From: Viridibacillus sp050279675
GTDB taxonomy: Bacteria; Bacillota; Bacilli; Bacillales_A; Planococcaceae
Assembly (NCBI RefSeq): GCF_050279675.1
Contig: NZ_JBNNUK010000005.1
Span: 157,310-221,309, forward strand
Reading direction: 5' to 3'
Length of the DNA stretch: 64,000 bases
Part shown: in pieces, positions 33,587 through 42,621 of the stretch
Position numbering within the stretch: the first letter of the stretch is position 1
Layout: each line of letters starts with the position of its first letter
Position numbers and translations under genes: made by a program
Notes under the pieces: model-generated
Told to the model about the DNA's origin: nothing
Databases searched by the model: none
The model's input: only the letters and a program-made list of their open reading frames with translations

Positions 33587-34516
33587 ATGTCCACATTTAC
33601 GTTAGAAAAAGCAACAATGAATGATGCAAAGACTTTAACTGGAATTATGAAGAAAACTTTTGATGAAGAAGCAAAAAAGTGGTTGTCAGAAGAGGAAGCC
33701 TATACAGATTATAATATTCAACCTCCAGGATATGCATCTATAGAAATGAACAAATATATGATTAAAGAGTTGAATTATTATAAGGTGATTTTAGATGAAA
33801 TCATTGTTGGAGGTATCATTGTTACAGTATCGGGGAGATCTTTTGGGAGAATTGACCGTATATTCATAGACCCTATTTATCAAGGTAAAGGATTCGGTTC
33901 TAGAGCGATAAGTTTAGTGGAAAAAGAGTTTTGTGATGTAAGGAAATGGGAACTAGAAACGTCTAGCAGGCAAATCAATAATCATTACTTTTACGAAAAG
34001 ATGGAGTATGAAAAAGACTTCGAAACGAAAGATGAATATTATTATACAAAGCAAATAGAAACATCTATCGATGAAGAAAATCTAGTTGAAAATAAAGAAC
34101 TTTCAAGAATACAGTACGACAATTGTGATATGAATAAAGCCGAATATCATCAAGTAAATTTGAAAGGCAGTTCATTTAGTAATAGTAATTTGATGAATAG
34201 CTATATTAGCAATTGCAACCTCAGCCATTCTAAGTTTCAAAATATAAATTTTAGAAATTCACTTATTGCGGATTTAAATCTTGCAAATAGCGAAATCCTT
34301 TTGGCATCTTTAGGAGGAGTTCATTTTAAAGACACAGATCTTGGAAATGAAAATAATCCTATATTATTTGAGAGATGTGATTTGAAAGGTAGCCAATTAA
34401 GTCATTGCAATCTCAAAGATGTAGAAATACAGAATAGCGTTATTACAGGCATGAAAATAGATAACATCCCAGTCGAAAAACTGCTCGAAGCTTATTATCA
34501 AGTGAATACAAAGTAA
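33587..34516 (+). CDS. GNAT acetyltransferase fused to a pentapeptide-repeat domain
   Basis: This 309-residue fusion has a GNAT domain in residues 1-155 (GRIDRIFIDPIYQGKGFGSR is the acetyl-CoA site, NNHYFYEKMEYEKD closes it). A short acidic linker follows, then a right-handed quadrilateral helix of pentapeptide repeats in about residues 180-300 (ADLNLANSE, CDLKGSQLSHCNLKDVEI). Stand-alone versions of both halves exist in Bacillus. No frame disruption is seen at the junction, so the fusion is real in this sequence. The ATG follows AAAGGAG. Confidence 0.85.
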   Translation: MSTFTLEKATMNDAKTLTGIMKKTFDEEAKKWLSEEEAYTDYNIQPPGYASIEMNKYMIKELNYYKVILDEIIVGGIIVTVSGRSFGRIDRIFIDPIYQGKGFGSRAISLVEKEFCDVRKWELETSSRQINNHYFYEKMEYEKDFETKDEYYYTKQIETSIDEENLVENKELSRIQYDNCDMNKAEYHQVNLKGSSFSNSNLMNSYISNCNLSHSKFQNINFRNSLIADLNLANSEILLASLGGVHFKDTDLGNENNPILFERCDLKGSQLSHCNLKDVEIQNSVITGMKIDNIPVEKLLEAYYQVNTK

Positions 34517-34819
34517 GTACCAAATGGTATTAATGAATATAAAATGAACATTTTTTAACTAATTCACATACAATGCAAAATGTGTTTTTCATAGGTGTTC
34601 GAAGTGATTTGAATTTAATACCTATTTGTAAATACACACTTTTGTGTAAATAATTGAATTAACTCAAATCAATACTCAATTTTCAGAAGAAATGCTTTCA
34701 GTATATGATAAGCTTAATCTAACTAATGTAAAAGAATGGGGAAGTAAAAAATCACACCAAGTTCCATTGCATTAGACTTGTATTGAGACATTTGAATGTA
34801 TATCTGAAAGGATTTGATC
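34517..34819. other. Gene-free stretch of about 300 bp
   Basis: No gene, repeat or strong hairpin was recognised. The text is AT-rich with scattered stops in all frames. Confidence 0.4.
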
Positions 34820-35224
34820 ATGATGTTGTCACAAAAACTATTCGTAGCAACTTTAACTGCCATGTTCACTTTTTATATTCTTCCGGTTTTTTTTATTGAA
34901 GAAAATGCTAATAACTATTTCATCATTGGATTTGTTGTCAGTTCAGTAACAATTCCATTCATTTTCACATTTGGATTACTTTCCTCGAAACTTATTGGAA
35001 ATTTTTGTCGTAAATTTCATCTAAATAAAATCATTAGTTTTTTGCTTCACATTGTTAGTGGAGTAATATGTTTAATGATTTTTGCAGTTTATAATTTTAT
35101 AACAGGTGGTTCACCGGAAGGATACATTCAAACGGGATTAATGATTGCATTGTTATGTGTAACAGTTTTCTTTTGTATTGAGTTTATCATACAGAAAATA
35201 TCAAAAAGAGCGCATTCACTATAA
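34820..35224 (+). CDS. Four-helix membrane protein of unknown function
   Basis: This protein of about 134 residues has four hydrophobic helices and a basic C-terminus (KISKRAHSL). The ATG at 34820 follows AAAGGATT; a TTG at 34814 and an ATG at 34823 are alternatives. No family was recognised. It is a one-gene unit. Confidence 0.6.
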   Translation: MMLSQKLFVATLTAMFTFYILPVFFIEENANNYFIIGFVVSSVTIPFIFTFGLLSSKLIGNFCRKFHLNKIISFLLHIVSGVICLMIFAVYNFITGGSPEGYIQTGLMIALLCVTVFFCIEFIIQKISKRAHSL

Positions 35225-35252
35225 TATACTTATATACATAAAATAGAAAAAT

Positions 35253-35483
35253 ATGATGTTACTAGCAAAGGCAGGGTTATTAAAAGGAAAAAAATACACA
35301 GTTGCATTGCTGGAAGAACATAGAGCGCAATGTGGATTATTTGATGATGCGAACTATGTAGCAGATCTAGTCGTTCAAGATGGCAATGTAATAACAGCTT
35401 GCGGTTCTGGTTTTATTCAGTGGGGAGCACTATTTGGTAGGGCGGTAAAAGTTGAATTTGAAGAGGCATGGTATAGAGATTAA
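35253..35483 (+). pseudogene. DJ-1/PfpI-family C-terminal fragment
   Basis: The 76-residue frame reads LLAKAGLLKGKKYTVALLEEHRAQ and then YVADLVVQDGNVITACGSGFIQWGALFGRAV, which is the last third of DJ-1/PfpI-type proteins. The catalytic Cys and the N-terminal fold are missing, a stop precedes the first ATG and no ribosome binding site is seen. Confidence 0.7.
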
Positions 35484-35542
35484 ATCATTATTTCTATAAA
35501 GTATCTTTACTTGAATTATTCAAATGCTAAGGGGGCTAATTA

Positions 35543-36562
35543 ATGACAACAAAAATTCTTTTCGCTTCAAATAAATTAGGTGATATTACGAATGAGCAAT
35601 TACAACAAATGCTTAATCAACACAATTTCGGTAAACTTATTTCCTCGAAAAAAACTGATAATGGTGCAATGGGTCAGACAATGTTTGTTCATTCTTCTAA
35701 AGGTGAGTTTGTTTTGAAAGGCAATCCACTATTTCCCGGGCAATTTGAAGAGGAACAATTTTTTGTGGATAATATATCGAAATGTATTGATGTACCTGTT
35801 CCCACACCGTATTTCATAGGTACAACTAATTCGTTATTTGGTTGGAGTTATGCTATGATGCCACGACTAAAAGGGAAGCATTTGAACGATATAGAAGTAG
35901 CTGATAATTTGATGAGTGAAGATAAAAAACAAATTGCAGAAAGTATGGCGAAAACTCTATTGCAAATGCATAGTTGGAGAGTAGATGTATGCGGAGAGTT
36001 TAATCCTAATACTAATAGCTTAAAAGAATTCGAAGAGGGTTATACAGGGTGGCTATATAATAGAATTAGTTATTGGATAGAAGATGCCAAAAAGTATTCC
36101 GAAATAACACTAGGTGATATGAAATGGGTTGAAAATGTTTTACAACAAGCTCTTGATGCTTTTAATCATTTTAATACACCAACATTTGTTATGGGTGATT
36201 TTAAGCCAGGTAATTTTTTGATTCTGCATGAAGGGCAAGATTGGAAAATAAGTGGAGTATTCGATTTTACCAATGCCTATTTTGGTGACCCCTTAGCTGA
36301 TTTGATCAAAATGTTAACAATGTACATAGATCATGACGAATTAGATGTGGCGAAGCATTTTTTAAAGATATATATGATTAGTACTGATAAAAAAGAGCAC
36401 ATCATAAAACGTTTAAAAGTACATATGCTTATGCAAAGAACATTAGATTGGGGCTGCGCAAAGGCTATCGGTGCGGTTACTTGGGATGCGAATATGTCAT
36501 TTTCTGTATGGGTAGAACGTTATTTGAAAACGATGGAGGAAATTGTTAGGGAGATTGCTTAA
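35543..36562 (+). CDS. Aminoglycoside phosphotransferase (APH)-family kinase
   Basis: This 339-residue small-molecule kinase has an N-lobe with GAMGQTMFVHSSKGEFVLKGN (nucleotide loop and lysine), the catalytic VMGDFKPGNFLI and the metal-binding FDFTNAYFGDPLAD, all APH-fold marks. The usual HGD catalytic triad reads MGD here. Such proteins may phosphorylate aminoglycosides, macrolides or metabolites; resistance is not shown. The ATG follows AAGGGGG. Confidence 0.83.
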   Translation: MTTKILFASNKLGDITNEQLQQMLNQHNFGKLISSKKTDNGAMGQTMFVHSSKGEFVLKGNPLFPGQFEEEQFFVDNISKCIDVPVPTPYFIGTTNSLFGWSYAMMPRLKGKHLNDIEVADNLMSEDKKQIAESMAKTLLQMHSWRVDVCGEFNPNTNSLKEFEEGYTGWLYNRISYWIEDAKKYSEITLGDMKWVENVLQQALDAFNHFNTPTFVMGDFKPGNFLILHEGQDWKISGVFDFTNAYFGDPLADLIKMLTMYIDHDELDVAKHFLKIYMISTDKKEHIIKRLKVHMLMQRTLDWGCAKAIGAVTWDANMSFSVWVERYLKTMEEIVREIA

Positions 36563-36757
36563 TGAGAGTTAATACAATCAGGATATTACCAGTTTCTTTT
36601 CATTGTTAGGAAGAATGCTAAAAAAATTTGCGAAGAAACTTACTTGATCTCTAAAAAATACATTAGCACTAACAAAAAAATACATTCCGTTGCTTATATT
36701 GCAGGCAATTCAATAAGAATAAGTTATAATTTATTTTTTATAATACTGTTTTAGGAA

Positions 36758-37093
36758 GTGGTCAAAATTCTTTATGCAATTGCATTGTTCATACTTGCAG
36801 GTATAGCTGAAATTGGTGGAGGTTATTTGATTTGGTTATGGTTAAGAGAAGGTAAACCATATTATTGGGGAATAGGTGGAGGAATAGCCTTAGCCTTATA
36901 TGGTATTATTGCTACATTTCAATCGTTTCCATCATTCGGTAGAGTTTATGCTGCCTACGGTGGAGTATTTATCGTTCTTTCTGTACTGTGGGGATGGGGA
37001 ATTGATAAAAAAGCACCTGATTTGTACGATTGGGTAGGTGCAGGAATATGCTTAGTTGGTGTAGCGGTAATGTTATTAGCACCACGTCAATAA
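36758..37093 (+). CDS. YnfA/UPF0060 family membrane protein
   Basis: This 111-residue four-helix protein of the small-multidrug-resistance-like YnfA family has AGIAEIGGGYLIWLWLREGK at its N-terminus, FQSFPSFGRVYAAYGGVFI in the centre and DWVGAGICLVGVAVMLLAPR at the end. Homologues are suspected efflux proteins. The GTG at 36758 gives the family N-terminus, but the ribosome binding site is very close (TTAGGAA). It is followed by a strong terminator. Confidence 0.9.
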   Translation: MVKILYAIALFILAGIAEIGGGYLIWLWLREGKPYYWGIGGGIALALYGIIATFQSFPSFGRVYAAYGGVFIVLSVLWGWGIDKKAPDLYDWVGAGICLVGVAVMLLAPRQ

Positions 37094-37154
37094 TAAATAG
37101 TAAGTAACTGTACATAGCTATTCAAGTATTGGAGGCATTATTTTAATAAAAAGG

Positions 37155-37203
37155 AAAGGGTGTTACATATTAGTCAGATAAAATATGTAATGCCCTTTTA
37201 TTT
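37155..37203 (+). terminator. Terminator after the YnfA-family gene
   Basis: 16-bp arms AAAGGGTGTTACATAT (37155-37170) and ATATGTAATGCCCTTT (37183-37198) with one wobble, followed by TATTTATCC. Confidence 0.88.
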
Positions 37204-37266
37204 ATCCTTTTTAAAATTAGGGTTGGATAATTTAAAGTCTAAATGTCTTTTTGTATAGCTTTTTTA

Positions 37267-37902
37267 TCAAAACTTAATTCGAAACTTTTTGGCATCAGCA
37301 ACTTTTACTTCATTTTCATCAAACACATCACTTGTTGTAATTTCAATCCATTCTAAGTTTGTTTTTGCATCAACTATGAAGCCCAAATTGCCTTTCTTAG
37401 ATGCACTGCCTTCAATTTCTTCATTTAAGTTTTCTAAGTAAATGTCTTGATCCCAAGTAATTTTCTGACCAGTATTTGTTTCAATCATAGCGATTGGTGC
37501 GAAGCTTACTTTATCGTTTGAATTGTTATTTATCTCTACAAAAAGCTTCACAAATTCAAATTCCTCTTCATGGGTAAGGGCGTGGAAATAGTCGGTAAGA
37601 CTATAATCAGGGAATAGATGAATTAGCTTTGTGTCTTTCACTGTTAATTTGATATCTCCGACAGTGATTGTTTGTTCTTCTAAGTTGATTTTCTGTAATG
37701 TTGCTTCACCTTTTGCATCTTTGATGGATTGTCCGATAGTGAGTAATTTACGGTCATCAGGTACTTGTGGATTTGCTCCATACCCATCGAGGTAATTGCT
37801 TTCTATTTCTTGAGCCAAAGCAGGGGAGCTAGTACTGAAATCTTTGTCAGAGCAGCCAAATAATAAGGATGATAAAAGTAAAAAGCCGAGTGATTTTTTC
37901 AT
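37267..37902 (-). CDS. DUF5068-like lipoprotein
   Basis: This 211-residue lipoprotein has the lipobox LLFGC with Cys17 as the modified residue. The soluble domain (about residues 50-210) has alternating beta strands, with KLFVEINNNSNDKVSFAP typical of extracellular immunoglobulin-like lipoprotein domains (DUF5068/DUF4352 type). The ATG at 37902 follows GGAGGTTTGAAA; a TTG at 37908 is too close. It lies downstream of the alkaline phosphatase gene, separated by a hairpin, and may share partial readthrough. Confidence 0.75.
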   Translation of the reverse strand: MKKSLGFLLLSSLLFGCSDKDFSTSSPALAQEIESNYLDGYGANPQVPDDRKLLTIGQSIKDAKGEATLQKINLEEQTITVGDIKLTVKDTKLIHLFPDYSLTDYFHALTHEEEFEFVKLFVEINNNSNDKVSFAPIAMIETNTGQKITWDQDIYLENLNEEIEGSASKKGNLGFIVDAKTNLEWIEITTSDVFDENEVKVADAKKFRIKF

Positions 37903-37925
37903 TTTCAAACCTCCACTTATATAGA

Positions 37926-37960
37926 AGAAAGGGCTAACGGTAGGAGTGTCAGCCCTTTCT
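37926..37960 (-). terminator. Hairpin between alkaline phosphatase and lipoprotein genes
   Basis: Perfect 10-bp arms AGAAAGGGCT (37926-37935) and AGCCCTTTCT (37951-37960). On the minus strand it follows the phosphatase stop, with TTCT after it, so it could reduce readthrough. Confidence 0.7.
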
Positions 37961-37970
37961 CAAAATTATG

Positions 37971-39359
37971 TTATTTATCTTTGATGACTGTTTTGTTTTT
38001 CTTTTTATCTTGCTCTAAAATGTTGAAGATAATTTTAGCGTTGTCTGTATTGTCAATTTGTCCTGCAAATTTGCTTGATGATGGACCGTATGCGTAAACA
38101 GGAACATCTTCACCAGTATGACCACCAGTTGTCCAGCCAGTGTTTGAACGCGTATCGAAGATTTTCTCGATGGCATTGTCGATATCAATTTCTTTTTTAG
38201 CTGTTGCATCTTTTACCGATTGAATTTCTTCAGCTGTCAAATCAAGCTTAATATATTGTTTTAAAGTTTGTTCAACATCGGCACCATTGGCAATTTGGTT
38301 TGCCATGAAATCTGGTGTGCGTTTAGCAGCTTTGATTGGAGTGGCAAACCAGTTGTAATCGCCATTTGCACCAATTGTGAAACCACCAGTTGAGTGGTCA
38401 GCTGTTGCAACGACTAATGTATGCTTGTCTTTTTTAGCAAAGTCTATCGCGGCTTTAAATGCTTTTTCGAAATCTTCCATTTCACTCATTGCTCCAACGA
38501 TGTCGTTATCATGACCTGCCCAATCGATTTGGCTACCCTCAACCATTAAGAAAAACCCATTTTTGTTTTGTTTTAAGCTAGAGATGGCAGAGTTCGTCAT
38601 ATCTGCTAGGGAAGGTGTCTCAGCTTTGCGGTCAATCATTTTATCCATTCCACCAGTTGCGAATAAGCCAAGAACCTGTTTATTTTTATTCTTTTGTAAA
38701 TCTTTTTTCGTTGTCACATAGTTAAAGCCATCTTTTTTAAATTCTTTCACAAGGTCACGGTCCTCGCGGATAAATAGTGATGATCCGCCACCTAGCAGAA
38801 CATCGACTTTGTGCTTGCCGTTAATGAGTTCATCGTAATAGTCATCTGCAATGCCGTTCATGTTTTTTCGACTTGGATCATGAGCTCCGAATGCTGCTGG
38901 TGTTGCATGAGTAATTTCTGAAGTTGCTACAAGTCCAGTTGCTTTGCCCATTTCTTTTGCAGATTCTAAGACCGTCTTCACTTCTGATTCATCATTATCT
39001 ACTGCAATAGCATTGTTGTATGTTTTAATACCTGCTGACATTGCAGTTGCAGCAGATGCAGAGTCCGTTACGTTTTCTTTTGTGTCTTCTGGATAAGTCA
39101 TTTGTTGCCCAACAAGATATTTATCAAATACTGTAGGGCTGACAAATTTTGAGTTCGGGCTGTTTTTTAAGTAGCGATAGGCTGAAGTGTAAGAAACACC
39201 CATGCCATCTCCAATAAGGAAGATAATATTTTTAATTTCGGGTTCTTTTGGTGCTGCGGATTTTGCTTGCGCCTCAGAAAAAGGTACTCCTAGGCTACTA
39301 ATCGCCAGAGTAGATACAGCAGCAAACGCAAGTAATTTCTTTTTGAAATTCTTGTTCAT
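37971..39359 (-). CDS. phoA: Secreted alkaline phosphatase
   Basis: This 462-residue enzyme releases phosphate from organic phosphomonoesters outside the cell. A signal peptide ends near AQA (residue 32). Metal ligand Asp51 is in LIGDGMG, the nucleophile Ser100 is in VTDSAASATAMSAG, and further ligands occur in EGSQIDWAGHDND, TADHSTGG and GGHTGEDVPVYAYG. The length is usual for bacterial PhoA/PhoB-type enzymes. The ATG at 39359 follows AGGAGG. Three TTACA repeats 11 bp apart at 39430-39457 form a Pho box, so induction by PhoPR under phosphate starvation is expected. Confidence 0.95.
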   Translation of the reverse strand: MNKNFKKKLLAFAAVSTLAISSLGVPFSEAQAKSAAPKEPEIKNIIFLIGDGMGVSYTSAYRYLKNSPNSKFVSPTVFDKYLVGQQMTYPEDTKENVTDSASAATAMSAGIKTYNNAIAVDNDESEVKTVLESAKEMGKATGLVATSEITHATPAAFGAHDPSRKNMNGIADDYYDELINGKHKVDVLLGGGSSLFIREDRDLVKEFKKDGFNYVTTKKDLQKNKNKQVLGLFATGGMDKMIDRKAETPSLADMTNSAISSLKQNKNGFFLMVEGSQIDWAGHDNDIVGAMSEMEDFEKAFKAAIDFAKKDKHTLVVATADHSTGGFTIGANGDYNWFATPIKAAKRTPDFMANQIANGADVEQTLKQYIKLDLTAEEIQSVKDATAKKEIDIDNAIEKIFDTRSNTGWTTGGHTGEDVPVYAYGPSSSKFAGQIDNTDNAKIIFNILEQDKKKNKTVIKDK

Positions 39360-39429
39360 CAATATAATTCCTCCTAAATATGGTATATCTAAAATATACA
39401 GGAACAGTTTTATGGAAGTGTTATCGCCA

Positions 39430-39457
39430 TGTAATAGATATGTAAATTATTTGTAAT
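39430..39457 (-). promoter_or_regulatory. PhoP box upstream of alkaline phosphatase
   Basis: On the minus strand, ATTACA, TTTACA and ATTACA occur with exact 11-bp periodicity (plus-strand TGTAAT 39430, TGTAAA 39441, TGTAAT 39452). This fits the Bacillus PhoP consensus TT(A/C/T)ACA with 4-6 bp spacing. The sites lie 71-98 bp upstream of the start codon. Confidence 0.85.
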
Positions 39458-39631
39458 GAAGAGATTAACTATCATCGCAAAACTGTTAAATTATTTTTTT
39501 ATAGTATGTTCAAAATCGGGTAATTTATTTTTATAAATACAATTGTAATATTCAGTGCAACATCTATTAGGTAAAAAGAATATCTGAAGGTTTTTTTACT
39601 CTTGAAAAGAGTTGATTTTTTTAAAATCTAA

Positions 39632-39851
39632 TTGAAAAATTTTCAGCGTTTTTATTCTGAGAATCAACGCATAATAAAGAATTTAATTGTTAGTTCTGTA
39701 GTTGGTGTGGCAATAGCTGGCGGATTACATTATACTTTGGCTGTGAATCACAAGCTCCTCACTGTGGAATGTAGTTTCACTTCTAATTGGTTCTATTGTA
39801 ACAGCGTTAATGGTGGGATTCTGGAAAAAAACAATTGAAGAAAAAATGTAA
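39632..39851 (+). pseudogene. Small membrane protein gene with a frameshift
   Basis: The first frame from TTG 39632 reads NLIVSSVVGVAIAGGLHYTLAV. From about 39750 the sensible reading moves to another frame as ITSSLWNVVSLLIGSIVTAL and ends GFWKKTIEEKM at 39851. A single small indel near 39745-39752 would restore a protein of about 73 residues with two helices. Confidence 0.6.
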
Positions 39852-40008
39852 ATTATAATAGGGCGGTCTTATTTTGTGAAACGCTCAAATTAAAAAAAAT
39901 TAAATAACTAGTAATTCCAAATTAGAGTTATGTTGTATAATTAAGGGAGTTGATGGTGTGGTCCGAGGGAGAATATTTGATGCAATTTAGAATTGGAGGT
40001 TGATGACA

Positions 40009-40530
40009 ATGGAAGTGTTGATAAATACTGAAAGACTATTAATTAGGAATTTTAAGGAGGAAGATTGGTTAAGTTTATATGCGTATACATCTAACCCAAA
40101 TGTAATGGAGTATATGCCGTCAGGTGTGTTAAATGAAGATGAAGCAAAGCAGTTAGTAAATAATAATTTACACGATAAAGCTGAGAAATTTGCAATTTTG
40201 TTAAAAGACGAAAATGTTCTGATAGGTCATATTGAATTTTTTAAATACTTTGGTGAACATACTTATGAAATAGGTTGGGTGTTTAATCCGGACTATTGTA
40301 ATAAGGGTTTTGCTACTGAAGCGGCCAAAGCATTTGTAGACTATGGATTTATAGATTTAAAGTTACATAGAATAATTGCCACTTGTCAGCCCGAGAATAT
40401 TCCATCTTATCGAGTTATGGAGAAAATAGGTATGAGAAGAGAAGGGTACTTCAAAAAATGTATACCTCATGGAGATACATGGTGGGATGAATATTACTAT
40501 GCTGTGTTAAGAGAAGAATATTTGAAATAA
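40009..40530 (+). CDS. RimJ/RimL-type GNAT acetyltransferase
   Basis: This 173-residue acetyltransferase has INTERLLIRNFKEEDWLSLY at the N-terminus, the acetyl-CoA site FNPDYCNKGFATEAAKAFV and the closing block NIPSYRVMEKIGMRREGYF. TTG at 40000 and ATG at 40003 are too close to TTGGAGG; the ATG at 40009 fits. Substrate unknown. The HIT gene follows 66 bp later in the same direction. Confidence 0.88.
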   Translation: MEVLINTERLLIRNFKEEDWLSLYAYTSNPNVMEYMPSGVLNEDEAKQLVNNNLHDKAEKFAILLKDENVLIGHIEFFKYFGEHTYEIGWVFNPDYCNKGFATEAAKAFVDYGFIDLKLHRIIATCQPENIPSYRVMEKIGMRREGYFKKCIPHGDTWWDEYYYAVLREEYLK

Positions 40531-40596
40531 AAAATAGTAGATAGTTTAAATGTAAATTACTTTTCAAATTTAATGTACTAATGGAGGCAGATTAAA

Positions 40597-41022
40597 ATGG
40601 ACTGTTTAGGATGTAGTTTAGCTAATAAAAATGATCAAGTTCATGTTGTTTTCGAGGATGATTACGTATGTTGTTTCTTAGACCATGACCCATACAACGA
40701 AGGCCACGTTTTAATATTGCCTAAACAGCATATATATGATGTTGAAGAACTTGATGAAAATATCGCTAATGCAATAATGAGGGCATCTATGCTTCTATCT
40801 AAAGCAATAAAAAGACTGTTTAACCCTGATGGTATTACCATTTGCCAAAACGGTGGCATTTTCAATGAATTAACTCATTATCATATGCACGTTGTACCTA
40901 GATACAAAGATCAGTCATTCGCCACTTTCTATTCAGGTGAGGATAATTATATAGAAGAAGATATTAATTTAATGGAGACAAAAAGAAAACTAATCGATGC
41001 CGTTAATGAAATAATTAACTAA
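40597..41022 (+). CDS. HIT-family nucleotide hydrolase
   Basis: This 141-residue histidine-triad protein has the HIT motif HYHMHVVPR near residue 96 and the conserved GHVLILPKQHIYDVEEL block. N-terminal CLGCSLAN carries a CxxC that may bind zinc, as in many HIT proteins. Members hydrolyse nucleoside phosphoramidates or dinucleoside polyphosphates. The ATG follows TGGAGG. A terminator follows at 41038. Confidence 0.92.
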   Translation: MDCLGCSLANKNDQVHVVFEDDYVCCFLDHDPYNEGHVLILPKQHIYDVEELDENIANAIMRASMLLSKAIKRLFNPDGITICQNGGIFNELTHYHMHVVPRYKDQSFATFYSGEDNYIEEDINLMETKRKLIDAVNEIIN

Positions 41023-41037
41023 ACAGTAGTGAATGTA

Positions 41038-41076
41038 AAAGGAACTTCCGGTCACGTGGAGTTCCTTTATTTTTTT
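41038..41076 (+). terminator. Terminator after the HIT gene
   Basis: Arms AAAGGAACT (41038-41046) and AGTTCCTTT (41060-41068), followed by ATTTTTTTA. The next 340 bp (to 41418) hold no recognised gene. Confidence 0.8.
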
Positions 41077-41418
41077 ATAAAAACATTTTACAAAGCTTGA
41101 TGAAAGAGTAAATGACTCATTTGGCACAAAAAAGCTACTCAAGCATAGACTAGTGTACGGTGTAGAAAGCGTGTATGAATTCCCAACGTTACATACTAAA
41201 AATCGGATTAGCAGCATTTTTTCACAATTCTAATATCAATTAAGTAATTAAAGTAATATTGGTCATTTGTGAAAGGAATAGTTCTGCATTAGCCGTTTTT
41301 TACACTGTTATATATAAGGTAAAAGAAAGAGGCAAAATACATTTTCAAAGAAGATGTTTGCTCAATTTTTGTGAAGGCGCCGTAATATAATAATAAATTT
41401 TCTGGAAAGGATGAAAAG

Positions 41419-41805
41419 ATGAATTTCATAAAGCAAATTGTGAGTTCGGCGTTTATAGGATTCGTCTTATTTTATTTAGCGTATGTTATAGATATGGGCA
41501 GCTTTAAAATGGAAAGTGAATTTGTCATGGTAGCTGCTATTATAAGTATTGTATTTTTAATCTTATTTATATTAGATGGAATAGTGTTCACCGATGAGAC
41601 TAGTAGAATCATTCCGTATCAAACTGTATTTGGAAGCGTTTTATTTTTCCCGATTTATATGAACATCATGGATAATTTAGTGGAGTATGATGCAAATTAT
41701 GCTGTTCGTTTTATTATCAGTATGAGTGCTGTATTTTTCATCAGCATTGTAGTTGTCTCGTTGTCAATTCGGCATCACTATAATAAGAAGAAATTTATTG
41801 GTTAG
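41419..41805 (+). CDS. Four-helix membrane protein of unknown function
   Basis: This 128-residue protein has helices at about residues 8-25, 33-53, 73-91 and 99-118 and a basic C-terminal tail (RHHYNKKKFIG), so the tail is probably cytosolic. GGAAAGGATG precedes the ATG. No family was recognised. It has its own terminator at 41844. Confidence 0.65.
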   Translation: MNFIKQIVSSAFIGFVLFYLAYVIDMGSFKMESEFVMVAAIISIVFLILFILDGIVFTDETSRIIPYQTVFGSVLFFPIYMNIMDNLVEYDANYAVRFIISMSAVFFISIVVVSLSIRHHYNKKKFIG

Positions 41806-41843
41806 AGAAAATACAGTAGTTATGAAAAGTTTAATGTCATAAA

Positions 41844-41886
41844 AAAGAACTACCACTTCAAACTTGAAGAAGCAGTTCTTTTTTTG
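41844..41886 (+). terminator. Terminator
   Basis: AAAGAACT (41844-41851) and AGTTCTTT (41874-41881) with an inner ACTTC/GAAG stem, followed by a long T-run. Confidence 0.8.
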
Positions 41887-42048
41887 TTTGTTTATTACCT
41901 ATCATTAATTTTAGTTATAAAAAAGTTCATAGTTGTTGAGCTTTTCTATATCAATCAGTAATATCTAGAAATCTTACGAATATTAATGGAAAGAGGTAGT
42001 AGACAAGTTTAAGGAATTTGAAACTTAATCTAGAAGGAGATGAACAGG

Positions 42049-42468
42049 ATGAAATATATACTAGGCTTAATTTTGATCGTTTTTCCAGGTATCTATGGAT
42101 ACTTAGCTCATCAATCAATGATTCCATTTTATCCTCTGATCGCGCAAATTGTTTTTTTCGTATATTGGTTATGGGTTGGTTACATAATCGGGCGATTTAG
42201 TAAAAGCTCTATGAAAGGTTTGATTTTGGGGAATAGTGTATGGCTGATTTCGTTAGTATTATTCATCTGGCAATTTGTCCTAACAGACGAAGTAGGCAGA
42301 TTTGGAAACGTCGCTGCCATCCCACAGTACTATATTCTTCCGTTTGTTTGGTTAGCAAGCAAATTAGCAGGACTATTAACTATGATAGATGGTTCAACAA
42401 TTATCATTCTTACTTTTATTTGTATGTTAATTGTATTTGTCTCAGGATTTAGACTTGGGAAAAAATGA
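42049..42468 (+). CDS. Four-helix membrane protein of unknown function
   Basis: This protein of about 139 residues has four or five hydrophobic helices and few polar loops. An ATG at 42040 overlaps the ribosome binding site AAGGAG, so the ATG at 42049 was chosen. No family is recognised. It is a one-gene unit between another small membrane protein and the GDPD gene. Confidence 0.65.
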   Translation: MKYILGLILIVFPGIYGYLAHQSMIPFYPLIAQIVFFVYWLWVGYIIGRFSKSSMKGLILGNSVWLISLVLFIWQFVLTDEVGRFGNVAAIPQYYILPFVWLASKLAGLLTMIDGSTIIILTFICMLIVFVSGFRLGKK

Positions 42469-42621
42469 TGTTCGTTTACTTATTGGTTTTACACATTTAA
42501 TTGACTCCTAATAATTTACTTTCTAATTAGAATATTAATTATGAACTACTGAATATGTAGTACTACATTTATTCGTACAGAACAACTTTCACATGGATTA
42601 GACTATCAAAAGGAGAGTCAA

